Below are positions 18,166-27,193 of a DNA stretch of 64,000 nucleotides, in pieces. The DNA is from Pelotomaculum isophthalicicum JI (GTDB lineage: Bacteria; Bacillota; Desulfotomaculia; Desulfotomaculales; Pelotomaculaceae): positions 1 to 64,000 of the forward strand of contig NZ_JAKOAV010000017.1 in the NCBI RefSeq assembly GCF_029478095.1, given 5' to 3'. Each line of letters begins with the position of its first letter. The first letter of the stretch is position 1. Under the pieces are notes generated by a model. That model was not told the origin of the DNA. It ran no database searches and was given only the letters and a program-made list of their open reading frames with translations. Position numbers and translations under genes: made by a program.

Positions 18166-18280
18166 CAGCTAATCACCCTTCCTGTTTTATTAATACTAAG
18201 ATACCATGCCTATCACATAATGGCTACTCTCCCCAAGTTTATGATACAATTGATACCCGGGGAGAAATGGAGGGAAACAC

Positions 18281-18457
18281 ATGGACAGAAGCGAAAAAGA
18301 ACTGAAGGTTATGCTCATGCTCTTAGAGCATGGCGTCAGCCGGGATGTTGCCATAGTCGCTGTAAATGAAATATGGAGCGAGCAGGATTTGGATGAGATT
18401 ATTTCTTTACCACCCGAGAAAGTGGCGGAAATCGCTCAAGACATGAAGGATTTGTGA
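18281..18457 (+). CDS. Small acidic helical protein, 58 aa
   Basis: A 58-codon frame with ATG after GGAGAAATGGAGGG. The product begins MDRSEKELKVMLMLLEHGVS and ends in KVAEIAQDMKDL; it is rich in Glu/Asp/Leu and likely all-helical. It is the only plus-strand gene between minus-strand neighbours. Codon pattern and the good ribosome site support it. No family is recognised. Confidence 0.6.
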   Translation: MDRSEKELKVMLMLLEHGVSRDVAIVAVNEIWSEQDLDEIISLPPEKVAEIAQDMKDL

Positions 18458-18472
18458 AGTTATGGAGGAAAG

Positions 18473-19504
18473 TTAATTTTCCTTCTTAGTCTCATAGGAT
18501 TCAAGTGTTCTTTGCAACAATGTCAGCAGTTCAGATTTAGTAATAAATTGATCCGGCTTAAAGGCACCGTCAGGATATCCGATGACAATACCCTTGGCCG
18601 CGGCGGCTCTTATGCCAAGCGCCCACGCAGGCAAATCATCTGTAAAGTTAGTATTTTGTTCTGACGTTGGGAATAGTTTACCTGCCGCGTTGGCTGCCTC
18701 CGCCCTGGTTAGATAATTATCCGGCTCAAGTAAATTTTGACAGCCGACAATAACCCCGGAATCTATTAATGGCTTTATTTTATCCAGATCTTGCGGAGAA
18801 ATTTTATCTGAGTCCAAGAAACGCTCTGTAAGGATTTTATCGTCATAGACTATTTTTAACGGACATGAGGGGAAAGGTACGGTCGAATCAGCCAGAATTT
18901 TCATAAACTCCAGCCGGGTAACTTTTTCATCAGGATTTTCCTTATATTCTTTCGCGACATCAATTAACCGGGATACTCTAAGCGTACTATAATTTTCTTT
19001 ATCAAAAACAAAGTCCAATACCATGATCTTGCCTGCGGCATCAATATTCCCGACTTCCACAGTAATGGAACGGGGGGTACCTGATATAAATTTGATACCC
19101 GGTACATTTTTGGCGTCCTGTATCTGATTTTTTTCGCCGTCCAAAATCTTGGGCCACTCAACATAATTTTTATACGTGTCGGCGGTAGGAGCTTGCATAT
19201 AGCACGCGCCCACCGGCAGAGTCACCATTACTTTGTTCCCGGGCTTTACCGGGATACTTATATCTTTCTTTCCCGTTATCCTTAAAGTACCCATTACCCT
19301 GTTATCGCCAAACGAAACATTGGGGGTCGACAGTACTGTATTAATTGTATTACCTTCGTGTACTTTTTCGCCCCCACAATCCGGATCGGAAACAGTAATG
19401 GCGATATCGCTATCAGCAAAACCTATGGACGGTATACCAAGCGAAATTAAAAACAGGGCAGTGAAAACCGTTAATATAATAATTCTTCTGGGATTAATAT
19501 GCAC
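18473..19504 (-). CDS. Exported protein with SLH-type repeats
   Basis: About 343 residues. A signal peptide (hydrophobic stretch IIILTVFTALFLISLGI, cleavage near GFADS) is followed by a beta-rich domain (about 30-170) and then SLH-like segments: VTRLEFMKIL, YLTRAEAANAAGKLF and a clear AAAKGIVIGYPDGAFKPD...ITKSELLTLL. SLH domains bind pyruvylated cell-wall polymer, so this is a surface protein. GTG at 19504 is preferred because AAGGAG lies inside the longer frame. Surface role only; the beta-rich domain is not assigned. Confidence 0.75.
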   Translation of the reverse strand: MHINPRRIIILTVFTALFLISLGIPSIGFADSDIAITVSDPDCGGEKVHEGNTINTVLSTPNVSFGDNRVMGTLRITGKKDISIPVKPGNKVMVTLPVGACYMQAPTADTYKNYVEWPKILDGEKNQIQDAKNVPGIKFISGTPRSITVEVGNIDAAGKIMVLDFVFDKENYSTLRVSRLIDVAKEYKENPDEKVTRLEFMKILADSTVPFPSCPLKIVYDDKILTERFLDSDKISPQDLDKIKPLIDSGVIVGCQNLLEPDNYLTRAEAANAAGKLFPTSEQNTNFTDDLPAWALGIRAAAAKGIVIGYPDGAFKPDQFITKSELLTLLQRTLESYETKKEN

Positions 19505-19659
19505 GCAAATAATCTCCTTTTGAGTTAACAATTATTATCTAATTTTACCACACCTTTTCTCTCTTTGAAACACTTTGCGAATACATTCCAACCGCCCACC
19601 TCAGCCAAATACATATCCTGAACAGCTAATGCTTTTCCTTTAATTCCCTGCCTGTAAAA

Positions 19660-19695
19660 TAAAAAACCACCTTATCACTAATAGTGGCAGGTGGT
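19660..19695 (-). terminator. Terminator after the NhaD-like transporter gene
   Basis: On the minus strand ACCACCT and AGGTGGT arms, extended by a CACTA/TAGTG inner stem, are followed by six T residues. It lies 85 bases downstream of the transporter stop. Confidence 0.8.
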
Positions 19696-19780
19696 ATGAA
19701 CCTTATATTTTCAGGGATTTAGACTATATTATTATTATTTTCGTATACTTATGATGTAACCCGTTTAATGTAACCCGTTT

Positions 19781-21151
19781 CTATTTTGTAAGCATTTTTG
19801 AGAGCGGTTTTAAGAGTAAAAAAAGTACTATTGCGACACCTAGTGTTACAATTATGGCGGTCATAGTGTGAACCAAGTGCCAGAGTAGAAGATAACCAGT
19901 GGACACAACTATGGACATCAGCATCAGTGGAAAAGCTATCTTCATATAGTTAATAAAGCTGATAAGCAGACCCCTTTTTTCGGCTATACCTATGACGACC
20001 ACATTAGCTGAGGCACCGATAGCGGTACCGTTGCCACCCAGACAGGCGCCTAAGGACAACGACCACCAGAGTAAGTTTAAGTCGGCAATACCTCCCAGGC
20101 GGCCCATGTCTTGAATTAGTGGGATCATTGTAGCGACAAAAGGTATGTTATCGACAAAGGCCGAGGCTATGGCAGACAGCCAGAGAATCAGCATAGACGT
20201 CGGCACCATGTTGCCGCCGGTCACCTCTAGCGACCACTTGGCCATTGCCTCAATAACACCAACCTCTTCCAAAGCTCCCACCACCACGAAAAGGCCGACG
20301 AAGAAGAAGATAACAGGCCACTCAACCGCATGCAGAGAATGTTCCGGATCACTCCTGGTGACAAGAAGCAATAGACTGGCCCCTGACAAGGCTATGACGG
20401 ATGATTCCAGGTGTACATATTGGTGCAGGACAAAACCTAATACGGTAAGAAAAAGCACCACGAGGCATTTATGTAAAAGCTTGGCGTCCTTTATCTCATC
20501 CTTCTCATCAATTTCCATAATAACAGATTGAAGTTCCGGTCTGGCCACCAGTTGTTTCCGGTATATGATTTGTATAAAGAAAATGGTCAAAATGTATATA
20601 ACAACTATGACAGGCGTCAGATTAAAGACAAAATCCATAAAGCCAAGCCCGGTGGCGCTACCGATCATGATGTTCGGCGGGTCACCGATTAAAGTAGCCG
20701 TACCGCCAATATTGGAGGAGATGATCTCAGCAATCAGGAACGGCAACGGGTTAAGTTCCAGCTGCTTGGCTATGGCAAAGGTTACCGGCACAATTAACAG
20801 CACGGTCGTAACATTATCTAAAAAAGCAGACAAGACAGCCGTGATCAAAGAAAGGGCGGCGATAATTTTGAGCGGTTCTCCCTTTGAACCCTTGGCCGCC
20901 TTGATCGCCAAGTATTCAAAAATACCGGTTTGCTTAGTGATGCCCACGATTATCATCATCCCCACCAGCAAGCCAATGGTGTTGAAATCGATGGCTTCGA
21001 TAACTTGCTCCAGACCCAATATTTTTGTTAAGGCCATCAAACAAGCTCCCACCAGGGCAACCACAGTGCGATGAATTTTTTCTGAAACGATTACTGCGTA
21101 TGTAATTAAGAATACCGCAGTTGCAAAAAAAACCTGAGTACTTTCTGACAA
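19781..21151 (-). CDS. ArsB/NhaD-family ion transporter
   Basis: About 456 residues with 11-12 hydrophobic helices. Two inverted family repeats are visible: AFLDNVTTVLLIVPVT with IGGTATLIGDPPNIMIG in the first half, and SAFVDNIPFVATMIPL with LGGNGTAIGASANVVVIG in the second. These are the substrate-site motifs of the ion transporter superfamily branch holding ArsB, NhaD and citrate carriers. Na+/H+ exchange is the more likely job; no ars genes are nearby. TTG at 21151 has GGGGAG upstream; the longer frame has none. A c-di-GMP riboswitch precedes it. Confidence 0.82.
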   Translation of the reverse strand: MSESTQVFFATAVFLITYAVIVSEKIHRTVVALVGACLMALTKILGLEQVIEAIDFNTIGLLVGMMIIVGITKQTGIFEYLAIKAAKGSKGEPLKIIAALSLITAVLSAFLDNVTTVLLIVPVTFAIAKQLELNPLPFLIAEIISSNIGGTATLIGDPPNIMIGSATGLGFMDFVFNLTPVIVVIYILTIFFIQIIYRKQLVARPELQSVIMEIDEKDEIKDAKLLHKCLVVLFLTVLGFVLHQYVHLESSVIALSGASLLLLVTRSDPEHSLHAVEWPVIFFFVGLFVVVGALEEVGVIEAMAKWSLEVTGGNMVPTSMLILWLSAIASAFVDNIPFVATMIPLIQDMGRLGGIADLNLLWWSLSLGACLGGNGTAIGASANVVVIGIAEKRGLLISFINYMKIAFPLMLMSIVVSTGYLLLWHLVHTMTAIIVTLGVAIVLFLLLKPLSKMLTK

Positions 21152-21282
21152 GATAGACTCCCCTTTCCATATCAATACATTTGATCAATATCTTGTTTTC
21201 AAGTTTCACCTCCTTATATTCTCGAATAATTATAAGATTTTTTGTTTTTATAAAGCTATTTAACACAATATCTTAAATAAAT

Positions 21283-21430
21283 AAAAAAAGGGCGAGTATA
21301 GTCATATAAGACTATACCCACCCCAGTAAAGTCAGCTTCCTTGTTGCCTGGCAATCATGGCTTACTACTAAGCGTTAGACCCAAGGCTATGCGTCCCCGG
21401 CTTTCGCACGGGTTTGCCCAACACGTTGCG
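21283..21430 (-). promoter_or_regulatory. c-di-GMP-I (GEMM-I) riboswitch with terminator
   Basis: Minus-strand leader with the GEMM-I core: GGGCAAACC, a GCGAAAGC tetraloop hairpin, GGACGCATAGCC, GGGTCTAACGC and a second helix. A 13-base-pair terminator (21291-21303 / 21310-21322, two wobble pairs) with a T-rich run follows. The first G of GGGCAAACC, the base that reads the ligand guanine in the Vc2 RNA, is G here, which favours c-di-GMP over cGAMP. A TATAAT lies upstream near 21465. Read-through leads to the NhaD-like transporter. Confidence 0.88.
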
Positions 21431-21530
21431 ATAATATTTATTTAATTTAATTTTATTATATCGTAATTGGCTTTACGGTACAATAATTATATTATTCATA
21501 ACTTTTGGCATGATATTTGTGCTGGTTATT

Positions 21531-23429
21531 TCAGCTGTCGTACACTGTCATATTCTCCTTCACATGACCTGCATGATGACCTTTCATTCCCCCAAAGTTA
21601 AAACCCGGCAACTCGCCACGCGGCGTAAAATAGGTATGCAGCAGTTTTTTAGACATGTTGCTCAGTGGGTGTCCCAGGAACTCTTCATAAATTTTTTTCA
21701 CTGCCGGATTTTCGTGAGCGCGCCTTATTTTTTTCGAATAATCGATTCGTTCCAGGGCATCGGCCCGGTTATGGCGGTAATCCAACGATATCTCCTTATG
21801 TTCCCTGGTGCCGAATATCGGTTGACCGCCTCCTCCCACACAGCCGCCGGGACAAGCCATGATTTCCGCGTAGTCAAATTGCTCGCCGGCTTTCAACCTG
21901 TCCATTAAAATCCTGGCGTTCCCGGTACCATGCGCGATAGCCACTTTAATCCGTCTTCCCTTCAATTCCACCCAGGCTTCTTTCAATCCGCTAAACCCGC
22001 GTAACTCCTCATAGTCCAGCACATCCAACTCCTGGCCGGAGGTAAGATAATACGCGGTTCGCACCGCCGCCTCAATCACCCCTCCGGTAGAACCGAAGAT
22101 AGCCCCGGCGCCGCTGGCAATCCCCATGGGAGTATCATAATCTTCATCCGGCAAGTCGCAGAAATTTATTCCCGCCTGCCTGATCATTCTCGCCAGCTCT
22201 CTGGTAGTTAAAACCCAGTCCACATCTTTAAAATTGCCGGTGCCCATTTCCGGCCTGCTGGCCTCAAACTTTTTCGCCGTGCAGGGCATGATTGCCACTA
22301 CCACGATTTTTTCGGGATCAAGTCCCTGCTTCCCGGCAAAATAAGTTTTAGTCAGAGCTCCGAACATTTCATGAGGAGACTTGCAGGTTGACAAGTTCTC
22401 CAGAAACTCCGGGTAAAAGTGCTCGGCGAACTTAACCCAGCCGGGGCTGCAGGAGGACAGCAGGGGCAGCTTGTCACCCTGCTCCAACCTTTCCAATAAT
22501 TCATGGGCTTCTTCCATGATGGTCAAGTCAGCGGTAAAGTCCGTGGAGAACACCTTGTCAAAACCCAGACGCCGCAAAGCGGCCACCAGTTTCCCGGTAA
22601 CCACCGTACCCACCGGGTAGCCGAACACCTCACCCAAAGTGACCTGAATGGACGGAGCGGTTTGCACTACTACATACTTGTCCGGGTCTTCAAGCGCCTC
22701 CCATACGGAGTCAATACATTCTTTTTCCGTTAGTGAAGCGGTAGGGCAGGCAATCACACATTGTCCGCAGGTGATGCAGGCCACCTGGGAAAGGTCCTGC
22801 ATGAACGCCGGAGCGATCACCGTATCATAACCCCGGTTGATCGCGGAGTAAACATTTACTTCTTGCACTTTGCTGCAAATTGCCTCACAACGGCGGCATT
22901 TGATACATTTGTTATAATCCCGGACAATGAACGAATTCTCGTTCTGAACCGGCAGTTGTTTCATTTCACCGGTGTATTTGATATTCCTTATCCCCAGGTT
23001 GTCCGCTATATTTTGCAGTTCACAATTCAAGTTGCGAATACAGGTGGTGCATTCACGGTGATGGTCGGACAGAAGCAGTTCCACCATCGTTTTCCTAACC
23101 CTTCTCACCCGCGTTGAAGAAGTATGGACCACCAAGCCTTCGGTTGCGGGAAAAGCGCAGGAAGCCTGGAGCACCCTGTTCCCTTTGATTTCCACTTCAA
23201 CCAGGCAGACCCGGCAGGAGCCAATTTCATTGACATGACGCAGGTAGCACAGGCTGGGAATTTCGATGCCCGCAGCGTGAGCCGCCTCCAGGACATTCAT
23301 TCCCTTGTCGGCTTCAATCTCCCTGCCGTCAATCGTAAGCCTGATTTTATCTACTTTTTTCTCCGGGTTGTCATAAAGTTGCCCTGTTCTCCTGACTACC
23401 GGTCCCGGTGAAAATTCCGGCGTTTTCAA
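21531..23429 (-). CDS. hydA: [FeFe] hydrogenase catalytic subunit HydA (HndD type)
   Basis: About 632 residues. Order: N-terminal [2Fe-2S] plant-type domain (CYLRHVNEIGSCRVC), His-Cys cluster (HHRECTTCIRNLNC), two [4Fe-4S] sites (CIKCRRCEAIC, CITCGQCVIACP), H-cluster domain with L1 SSCSPGW, L2 MPCTAKKFE and L3 ACPGGCVGGGG, and a His-rich tail. With HydB and HydC it would form a cytoplasmic NADH-linked, probably electron-bifurcating hydrogenase. L1 has Ser where the prototype TSCCPGW has its second Cys. TTG at 23429 is favoured by AGGAGG and overlaps hydB by 59 bases; the start is uncertain. Confidence 0.93.
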   Translation of the reverse strand: MKTPEFSPGPVVRRTGQLYDNPEKKVDKIRLTIDGREIEADKGMNVLEAAHAAGIEIPSLCYLRHVNEIGSCRVCLVEVEIKGNRVLQASCAFPATEGLVVHTSSTRVRRVRKTMVELLLSDHHRECTTCIRNLNCELQNIADNLGIRNIKYTGEMKQLPVQNENSFIVRDYNKCIKCRRCEAICSKVQEVNVYSAINRGYDTVIAPAFMQDLSQVACITCGQCVIACPTASLTEKECIDSVWEALEDPDKYVVVQTAPSIQVTLGEVFGYPVGTVVTGKLVAALRRLGFDKVFSTDFTADLTIMEEAHELLERLEQGDKLPLLSSCSPGWVKFAEHFYPEFLENLSTCKSPHEMFGALTKTYFAGKQGLDPEKIVVVAIMPCTAKKFEASRPEMGTGNFKDVDWVLTTRELARMIRQAGINFCDLPDEDYDTPMGIASGAGAIFGSTGGVIEAAVRTAYYLTSGQELDVLDYEELRGFSGLKEAWVELKGRRIKVAIAHGTGNARILMDRLKAGEQFDYAEIMACPGGCVGGGGQPIFGTREHKEISLDYRHNRADALERIDYSKKIRRAHENPAVKKIYEEFLGHPLSNMSKKLLHTYFTPRGELPGFNFGGMKGHHAGHVKENMTVYDS

Positions 23430-25323
23430 TGATCGTCGCCTCCTTTCCCCTGCCTTGAAAGATCGCCTTTTTCGGACACCTGGCCACGCATGCCGCGCAC
23501 TTGACACATTTCGCCGGGTCAATCCGGTACGGCTGTTTCGGTTCCCCGGAAATCGCCCCGACCGCGCAGGCTTTGGCGCAAAGACCGCAAGCCACACATT
23601 TTTCTTCGTCTACCTGATATTCAAGCAAGGCTTTGCAAACACCGGCCGGGCAGGCTTTATTTCTTACATGGGCAATATATTCGTCCTTAAAATAACTTAG
23701 TGTGGAAAGAACCGGATTGGGCGCGGTCTGGCCCAGACCGCACAGAGAGGCGTCGCGGATATCCAGCGAGAGTCTCTCCAAAATATCCAGATCCTCCATC
23801 TCACCTTGTCCCTCAGTGATTCTTTTCAGGATTTCCAGCAACCTTTTCGTGCCGACCCGGCAGGGAGTGCACCTGCCGCACGATTCGTCCTGGGTAAACT
23901 CCAGGTAAAACCGCGCCAGGTCAACCATGCAATTGTCCTCGCTCATCACGATCATTCCGCCGGAACCCATAATCGAGCCAATTTCCTTTAGTGACTCATA
24001 GTCAATCGGCCGGTCGAGGAATTTTTCCGGGATACAGCCTCCTGACGGCCCGCCGGTCTGGACAGCCTTAAATTTTCTGCCTCCGGGTATGCCCCCGCCT
24101 ATGTCAAAAATTATGGTGCGTAAAGACGTGCCCATGGGCACTTCAATCAAGCCGGTGTTATTTATTTTCCCGGCCAGGGAAAAAACTTTGGTGCCTTTAG
24201 TGGTAGCGGTGCCGTACCCTTGGTACCATTCCCAACCCCTTCGTAAAATAATTGGTATATTAGCGTAAGTTTCGACATTGTTAATCAGGGTTGGCTTGCC
24301 CCAAACCCCTTCCTGGGCCGGATAAGGAGGCCTGGGGCGGGGCTCTCCGCGCGCGCCCATGATTGAATGAAGCAGCGCGGTCTCCTCTCCGCATACGAAG
24401 GCGCCCGCCCCCAAACGCAATTCAATATCGAAGTCAAATGAAGTACCGAAAAGTCCTTTGCCCAACAAACCGGTTTCCCTGGCCTGCTTAATGGCAATTT
24501 CCAGCCTTTCAACCGCCACGGGGTATTCCGCCCGCACGTAAATATATCCTTGATTGGCGCCGATACAGCAGGCGGCTATAGCCATGGCTTCCAGCACGCT
24601 GTGCGGGTCGCCCTCGAGGATGCTGCGGTCCATAAAAGCGCCGGGGTCGCCTTCGTCAGCATTACACACAACATATTTCGGAGTGACATCCTGCGCGGCA
24701 GTCATCTCCCACTTTTTCCCTGTCGGGAAGCCGGCGCCGCCCCTCCCCCGGAGTCCCGACTTACTGATAATGTCAATTATTTCACCGGGCTGCTTATTCA
24801 AAATAACATCCGCCAGGGCAAAGTACCCGTCCCTGGCTATGTACTCTTCTATATCTTCCGGGTTAATCACTCCACAATTTTGCAGGACGACCCTTTCTTG
24901 CGCTTTAAAAAAATGGATATCATTGATGCTCGGTATCCTTCTTCCTGTTAAATCCTCCTGATAAAGCATTCTTTCCACCAGCTTGCCGTCTATCAGGTGG
25001 GTTTGCACCAGTTCCTTCACGTCCTCCGGTTTTACCTGGCAGTAAAATATCTCTCCCGGATGCACCATAACAACGGGACCGTGCTGGCAAAAACCGAGGC
25101 AGCCGGTTTTCACGACGCGGACATTTTCTTTCAAGCCGTAATCATCCAGTTCCCGCTCCAGTTCCCGCAGGATAGCCTGGCTTTCGGAAGAGATACAAGA
25201 ACTGCCTGAACAGACCATTATCTGGGTCAGGCCCAGTCCGTTCCGGTGGCCAAGTCTTTGTTTGATCAGCGGATAATGTTTTTCTTTCAGCGCTTTTAGA
25301 TCTTCAATATTTTCAACTTTCAA
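23371..25323 (-). CDS. hydB: Hydrogenase flavoprotein subunit HydB (NuoF-like)
   Basis: About 650 residues. An N-terminal thioredoxin-like [2Fe-2S] domain (CSGSSC...KTGCLGFC) leads into the NuoF flavoprotein core with the NADH/FMN motif GLRGRGGAGFPTGKKW and GADEGDPGAF-like NADEGDPGAFMDRS. The [4Fe-4S] motif ESCGRCTPCRVG follows, and two C-terminal ferredoxin sites (CVACGLCAKAC, CVKCAACVARC). It takes electrons to or from NAD(H). TTG at 25323 overlaps hydC by 11 bases, showing translational coupling. Confidence 0.93.
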   Translation of the reverse strand: MKVENIEDLKALKEKHYPLIKQRLGHRNGLGLTQIMVCSGSSCISSESQAILRELERELDDYGLKENVRVVKTGCLGFCQHGPVVMVHPGEIFYCQVKPEDVKELVQTHLIDGKLVERMLYQEDLTGRRIPSINDIHFFKAQERVVLQNCGVINPEDIEEYIARDGYFALADVILNKQPGEIIDIISKSGLRGRGGAGFPTGKKWEMTAAQDVTPKYVVCNADEGDPGAFMDRSILEGDPHSVLEAMAIAACCIGANQGYIYVRAEYPVAVERLEIAIKQARETGLLGKGLFGTSFDFDIELRLGAGAFVCGEETALLHSIMGARGEPRPRPPYPAQEGVWGKPTLINNVETYANIPIILRRGWEWYQGYGTATTKGTKVFSLAGKINNTGLIEVPMGTSLRTIIFDIGGGIPGGRKFKAVQTGGPSGGCIPEKFLDRPIDYESLKEIGSIMGSGGMIVMSEDNCMVDLARFYLEFTQDESCGRCTPCRVGTKRLLEILKRITEGQGEMEDLDILERLSLDIRDASLCGLGQTAPNPVLSTLSYFKDEYIAHVRNKACPAGVCKALLEYQVDEEKCVACGLCAKACAVGAISGEPKQPYRIDPAKCVKCAACVARCPKKAIFQGRGKEATIIENAGIFTGTGSQENRATL

Positions 25324-25873
25324 TTTTGTCACCTTTCTGATAGTCACGGATTATATTCATAACATCTTTCGCCGCAATTTCTCCGTACACATCGTCATTT
25401 GCCAGCAGGACGGGCGCAAGCCCGCAAGAGCCGATGCAGCGCGTGCTTTGTAAAGTAAAAAGCTTGTCTTGCGTAGTTTCCCCCTCGTCAATTTTCAAGT
25501 TTTCTTTAAGAGTGTTCATGATCTCCTGCGCCCCTTTGACATAACAAGCAGTGCCCAGACATACTTTTATCTCATATTTTCCCTTTGGCTCAGTTGAAAA
25601 AAGGGAATAAAAAGTAACCACCCCGTTAACCTCACTGACGGGAATCCCGGTTTTATTCGCGATATATGCCTGCACCTCTTCCGGCAAGTAGCCGAATATT
25701 TCCTGAGCTCTATGCAAAATCCCAATCAACTGGCCTGGTTTTTTTGTATATTCTTGAATAACATTATCCAATTCTCTATATTGATTCCTCTCTTTATTAT
25801 CGGTAACTCTATCAGGAGCCTGTTTTTCTATTCCGGTTATGTTTTCATGCTCACCAATGATAAAATCAGGCAT
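25313..25873 (-). CDS. hydC: Hydrogenase subunit HydC (NuoE-like [2Fe-2S])
   Basis: 186 residues. A helical NuoE domain (LIGILHRAQEIFGYLPEEV, VNGVVTFYSLF) precedes a thioredoxin-fold [2Fe-2S] site with C105, C110, C146 and C150 (CLGTAC, CIGSC). About 30 N-terminal residues precede the family core. First gene of hydCBA; ATG after GGGAGG. It relays electrons within the complex. Confidence 0.92.
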   Translation of the reverse strand: MPDFIIGEHENITGIEKQAPDRVTDNKERNQYRELDNVIQEYTKKPGQLIGILHRAQEIFGYLPEEVQAYIANKTGIPVSEVNGVVTFYSLFSTEPKGKYEIKVCLGTACYVKGAQEIMNTLKENLKIDEGETTQDKLFTLQSTRCIGSCGLAPVLLANDDVYGEIAAKDVMNIIRDYQKGDKIES

Positions 25874-25925
25874 AATTAGATCACCTCCCGCCTTATTTCT
25901 TTATTGTTTATCTTTCCACGTCTTT

Positions 25926-25951
25926 TATACGATAAGAATATACGATAAGAA
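25926..25951. repeat. Perfect 13-bp tandem repeat upstream of hydC
   Basis: TATACGATAAGAA occurs twice without a gap, 53 bases upstream of the hydC start. On the coding strand it reads TTCTTATCGTATA twice and leads into TATAAAAG, so it sits at promoter position and could be a regulator site for the hydrogenase operon. Confidence 0.7.
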
Positions 25952-25980
25952 AAAACCTGCCTCGCGATTAAGACAGGTTT
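25950..25980 (-). terminator. Terminator after the ATPase gene
   Basis: Minus strand: AAACCTG and CAGGTTT arms around a 14-base loop, followed by further T residues. It lies about 60 bases after the ATPase stop and separates it from hydC. Confidence 0.65.
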
Positions 25981-26041
25981 ATGACATTGACAATGTTTCA
26001 GTTGCGGCGAGTCCGGTCAGACGACCGTCCAAACTCCCTTT

Positions 26042-27157
26042 TCAATAACTCCTCAAAACATACTCTTGCAGCATAGGCTCTACAAACCTGTATTTGCCAC
26101 GACTTTCCTTTTTAATAACAGCACTGACTATAAGCTGATCAATTGCTCTTTTAATATCGTTAGGGTGTTTCTTTTCCATATAGATTGCATCCCCGACAGC
26201 CAGGCGGTGCAAAACCTCACGTACAATTGACTTTTTACCGACTTCGTCCAGTATTTCGTCAAAAACAGGAGTAAGTATAACCATCGCACGTTCGTAGGCG
26301 ATCCTTACTATCTCCATAGTTAACTTCTTTTCACCGGCTTCTAACAATGTATAATACGCCTCATTGCTAATAAGCATTGTGTCTTGCGGATGCCCCCCGG
26401 ACAGCCTGCCAATTTCTTTTAATGCATAATCACTACTTATCTTAACACCCTTTTCCTCAAACTTACGGCCGATATAAACTGTCCAGGATTCCTCTGAAAT
26501 TCGGGGAATGGGGAGAACGGTGGCAAAGCGATAGAAAGCATGTTTCTTTCCACCGAAAAGCGACTGCATCATTCCCTCTTTTGAACCAAGAAAAAGGTAT
26601 GACACATTCGTTTGCAGTTGAAAATAGGACCGCATTTTCTTATAAATATCCTGCCCCGCAACATGTCCGGCGTCTTGAAACTCGTCGAACACCATTAACA
26701 TGCGCTTATTATCTTTAGAAGCAAGAACATCCGGCAGGTTGAGAGCATATTCCAGAAGCGTTTCGTCATCCATTTCCCTCTTTGGAAAACCGAGGTTTAG
26801 CTCCAAATCCTCCACCTTGACTGCAATCTTGGCGGCGCCGGCAAGTAATCTCGCTCGATCCCATACGGCATTTAACGTTTTTCTTACTCCAGTTCTGTTT
26901 TCAAGACAACTATTTATAATAGCTTCAGCAATGCTTCTATTATTTGATGTACGAAAGAAGTCAACAGAAGCCACGTAAAACCCTTTTTTCTTCAACCGGC
27001 GCGATACCTCGTTTGCAACGGAGGTTTTTCCAATCCTGCGTGGCCCCGCAAGCATTATACTCTGACCTTCGGACAACCTGGTTTCAAGAGACATGATAAA
27101 ATCTTTCCTGCCTACAAGCTCACTTTCAGGCACCGGCCCACCGAGCGGGAACAGCAT
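26042..27157 (-). CDS. AAA/STAND-type ATPase of the archaeal-ATPase-like group
   Basis: 371 residues. Walker A GPRRIGKTSVANE (about 38-50), Walker B LMVFDEFQDA, sensor-like LFLGSKEGMM, then a C-terminal winged-helix-like region (HPNDIKRAIDQLIVSAVIKKESRGKYRFVEPMLQEYVL). Such single-gene ATPases are widespread in archaea and clostridia; their role is unknown. AT-rich relative to neighbours and with its own terminator, it may be an acquired cargo gene. Confidence 0.7.
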   Translation of the reverse strand: MLFPLGGPVPESELVGRKDFIMSLETRLSEGQSIMLAGPRRIGKTSVANEVSRRLKKKGFYVASVDFFRTSNNRSIAEAIINSCLENRTGVRKTLNAVWDRARLLAGAAKIAVKVEDLELNLGFPKREMDDETLLEYALNLPDVLASKDNKRMLMVFDEFQDAGHVAGQDIYKKMRSYFQLQTNVSYLFLGSKEGMMQSLFGGKKHAFYRFATVLPIPRISEESWTVYIGRKFEEKGVKISSDYALKEIGRLSGGHPQDTMLISNEAYYTLLEAGEKKLTMEIVRIAYERAMVILTPVFDEILDEVGKKSIVREVLHRLAVGDAIYMEKKHPNDIKRAIDQLIVSAVIKKESRGKYRFVEPMLQEYVLRSY

Positions 27158-27193
27158 AAAACCACCCCTATAAACATAATCGTTTAAACCCGG

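Noticed and set aside
21361-21430. cGAMP specificity of the GEMM RNA
   Set aside because: The base that discriminates in the Vc2-type aptamer appears to be G, which favours c-di-GMP.
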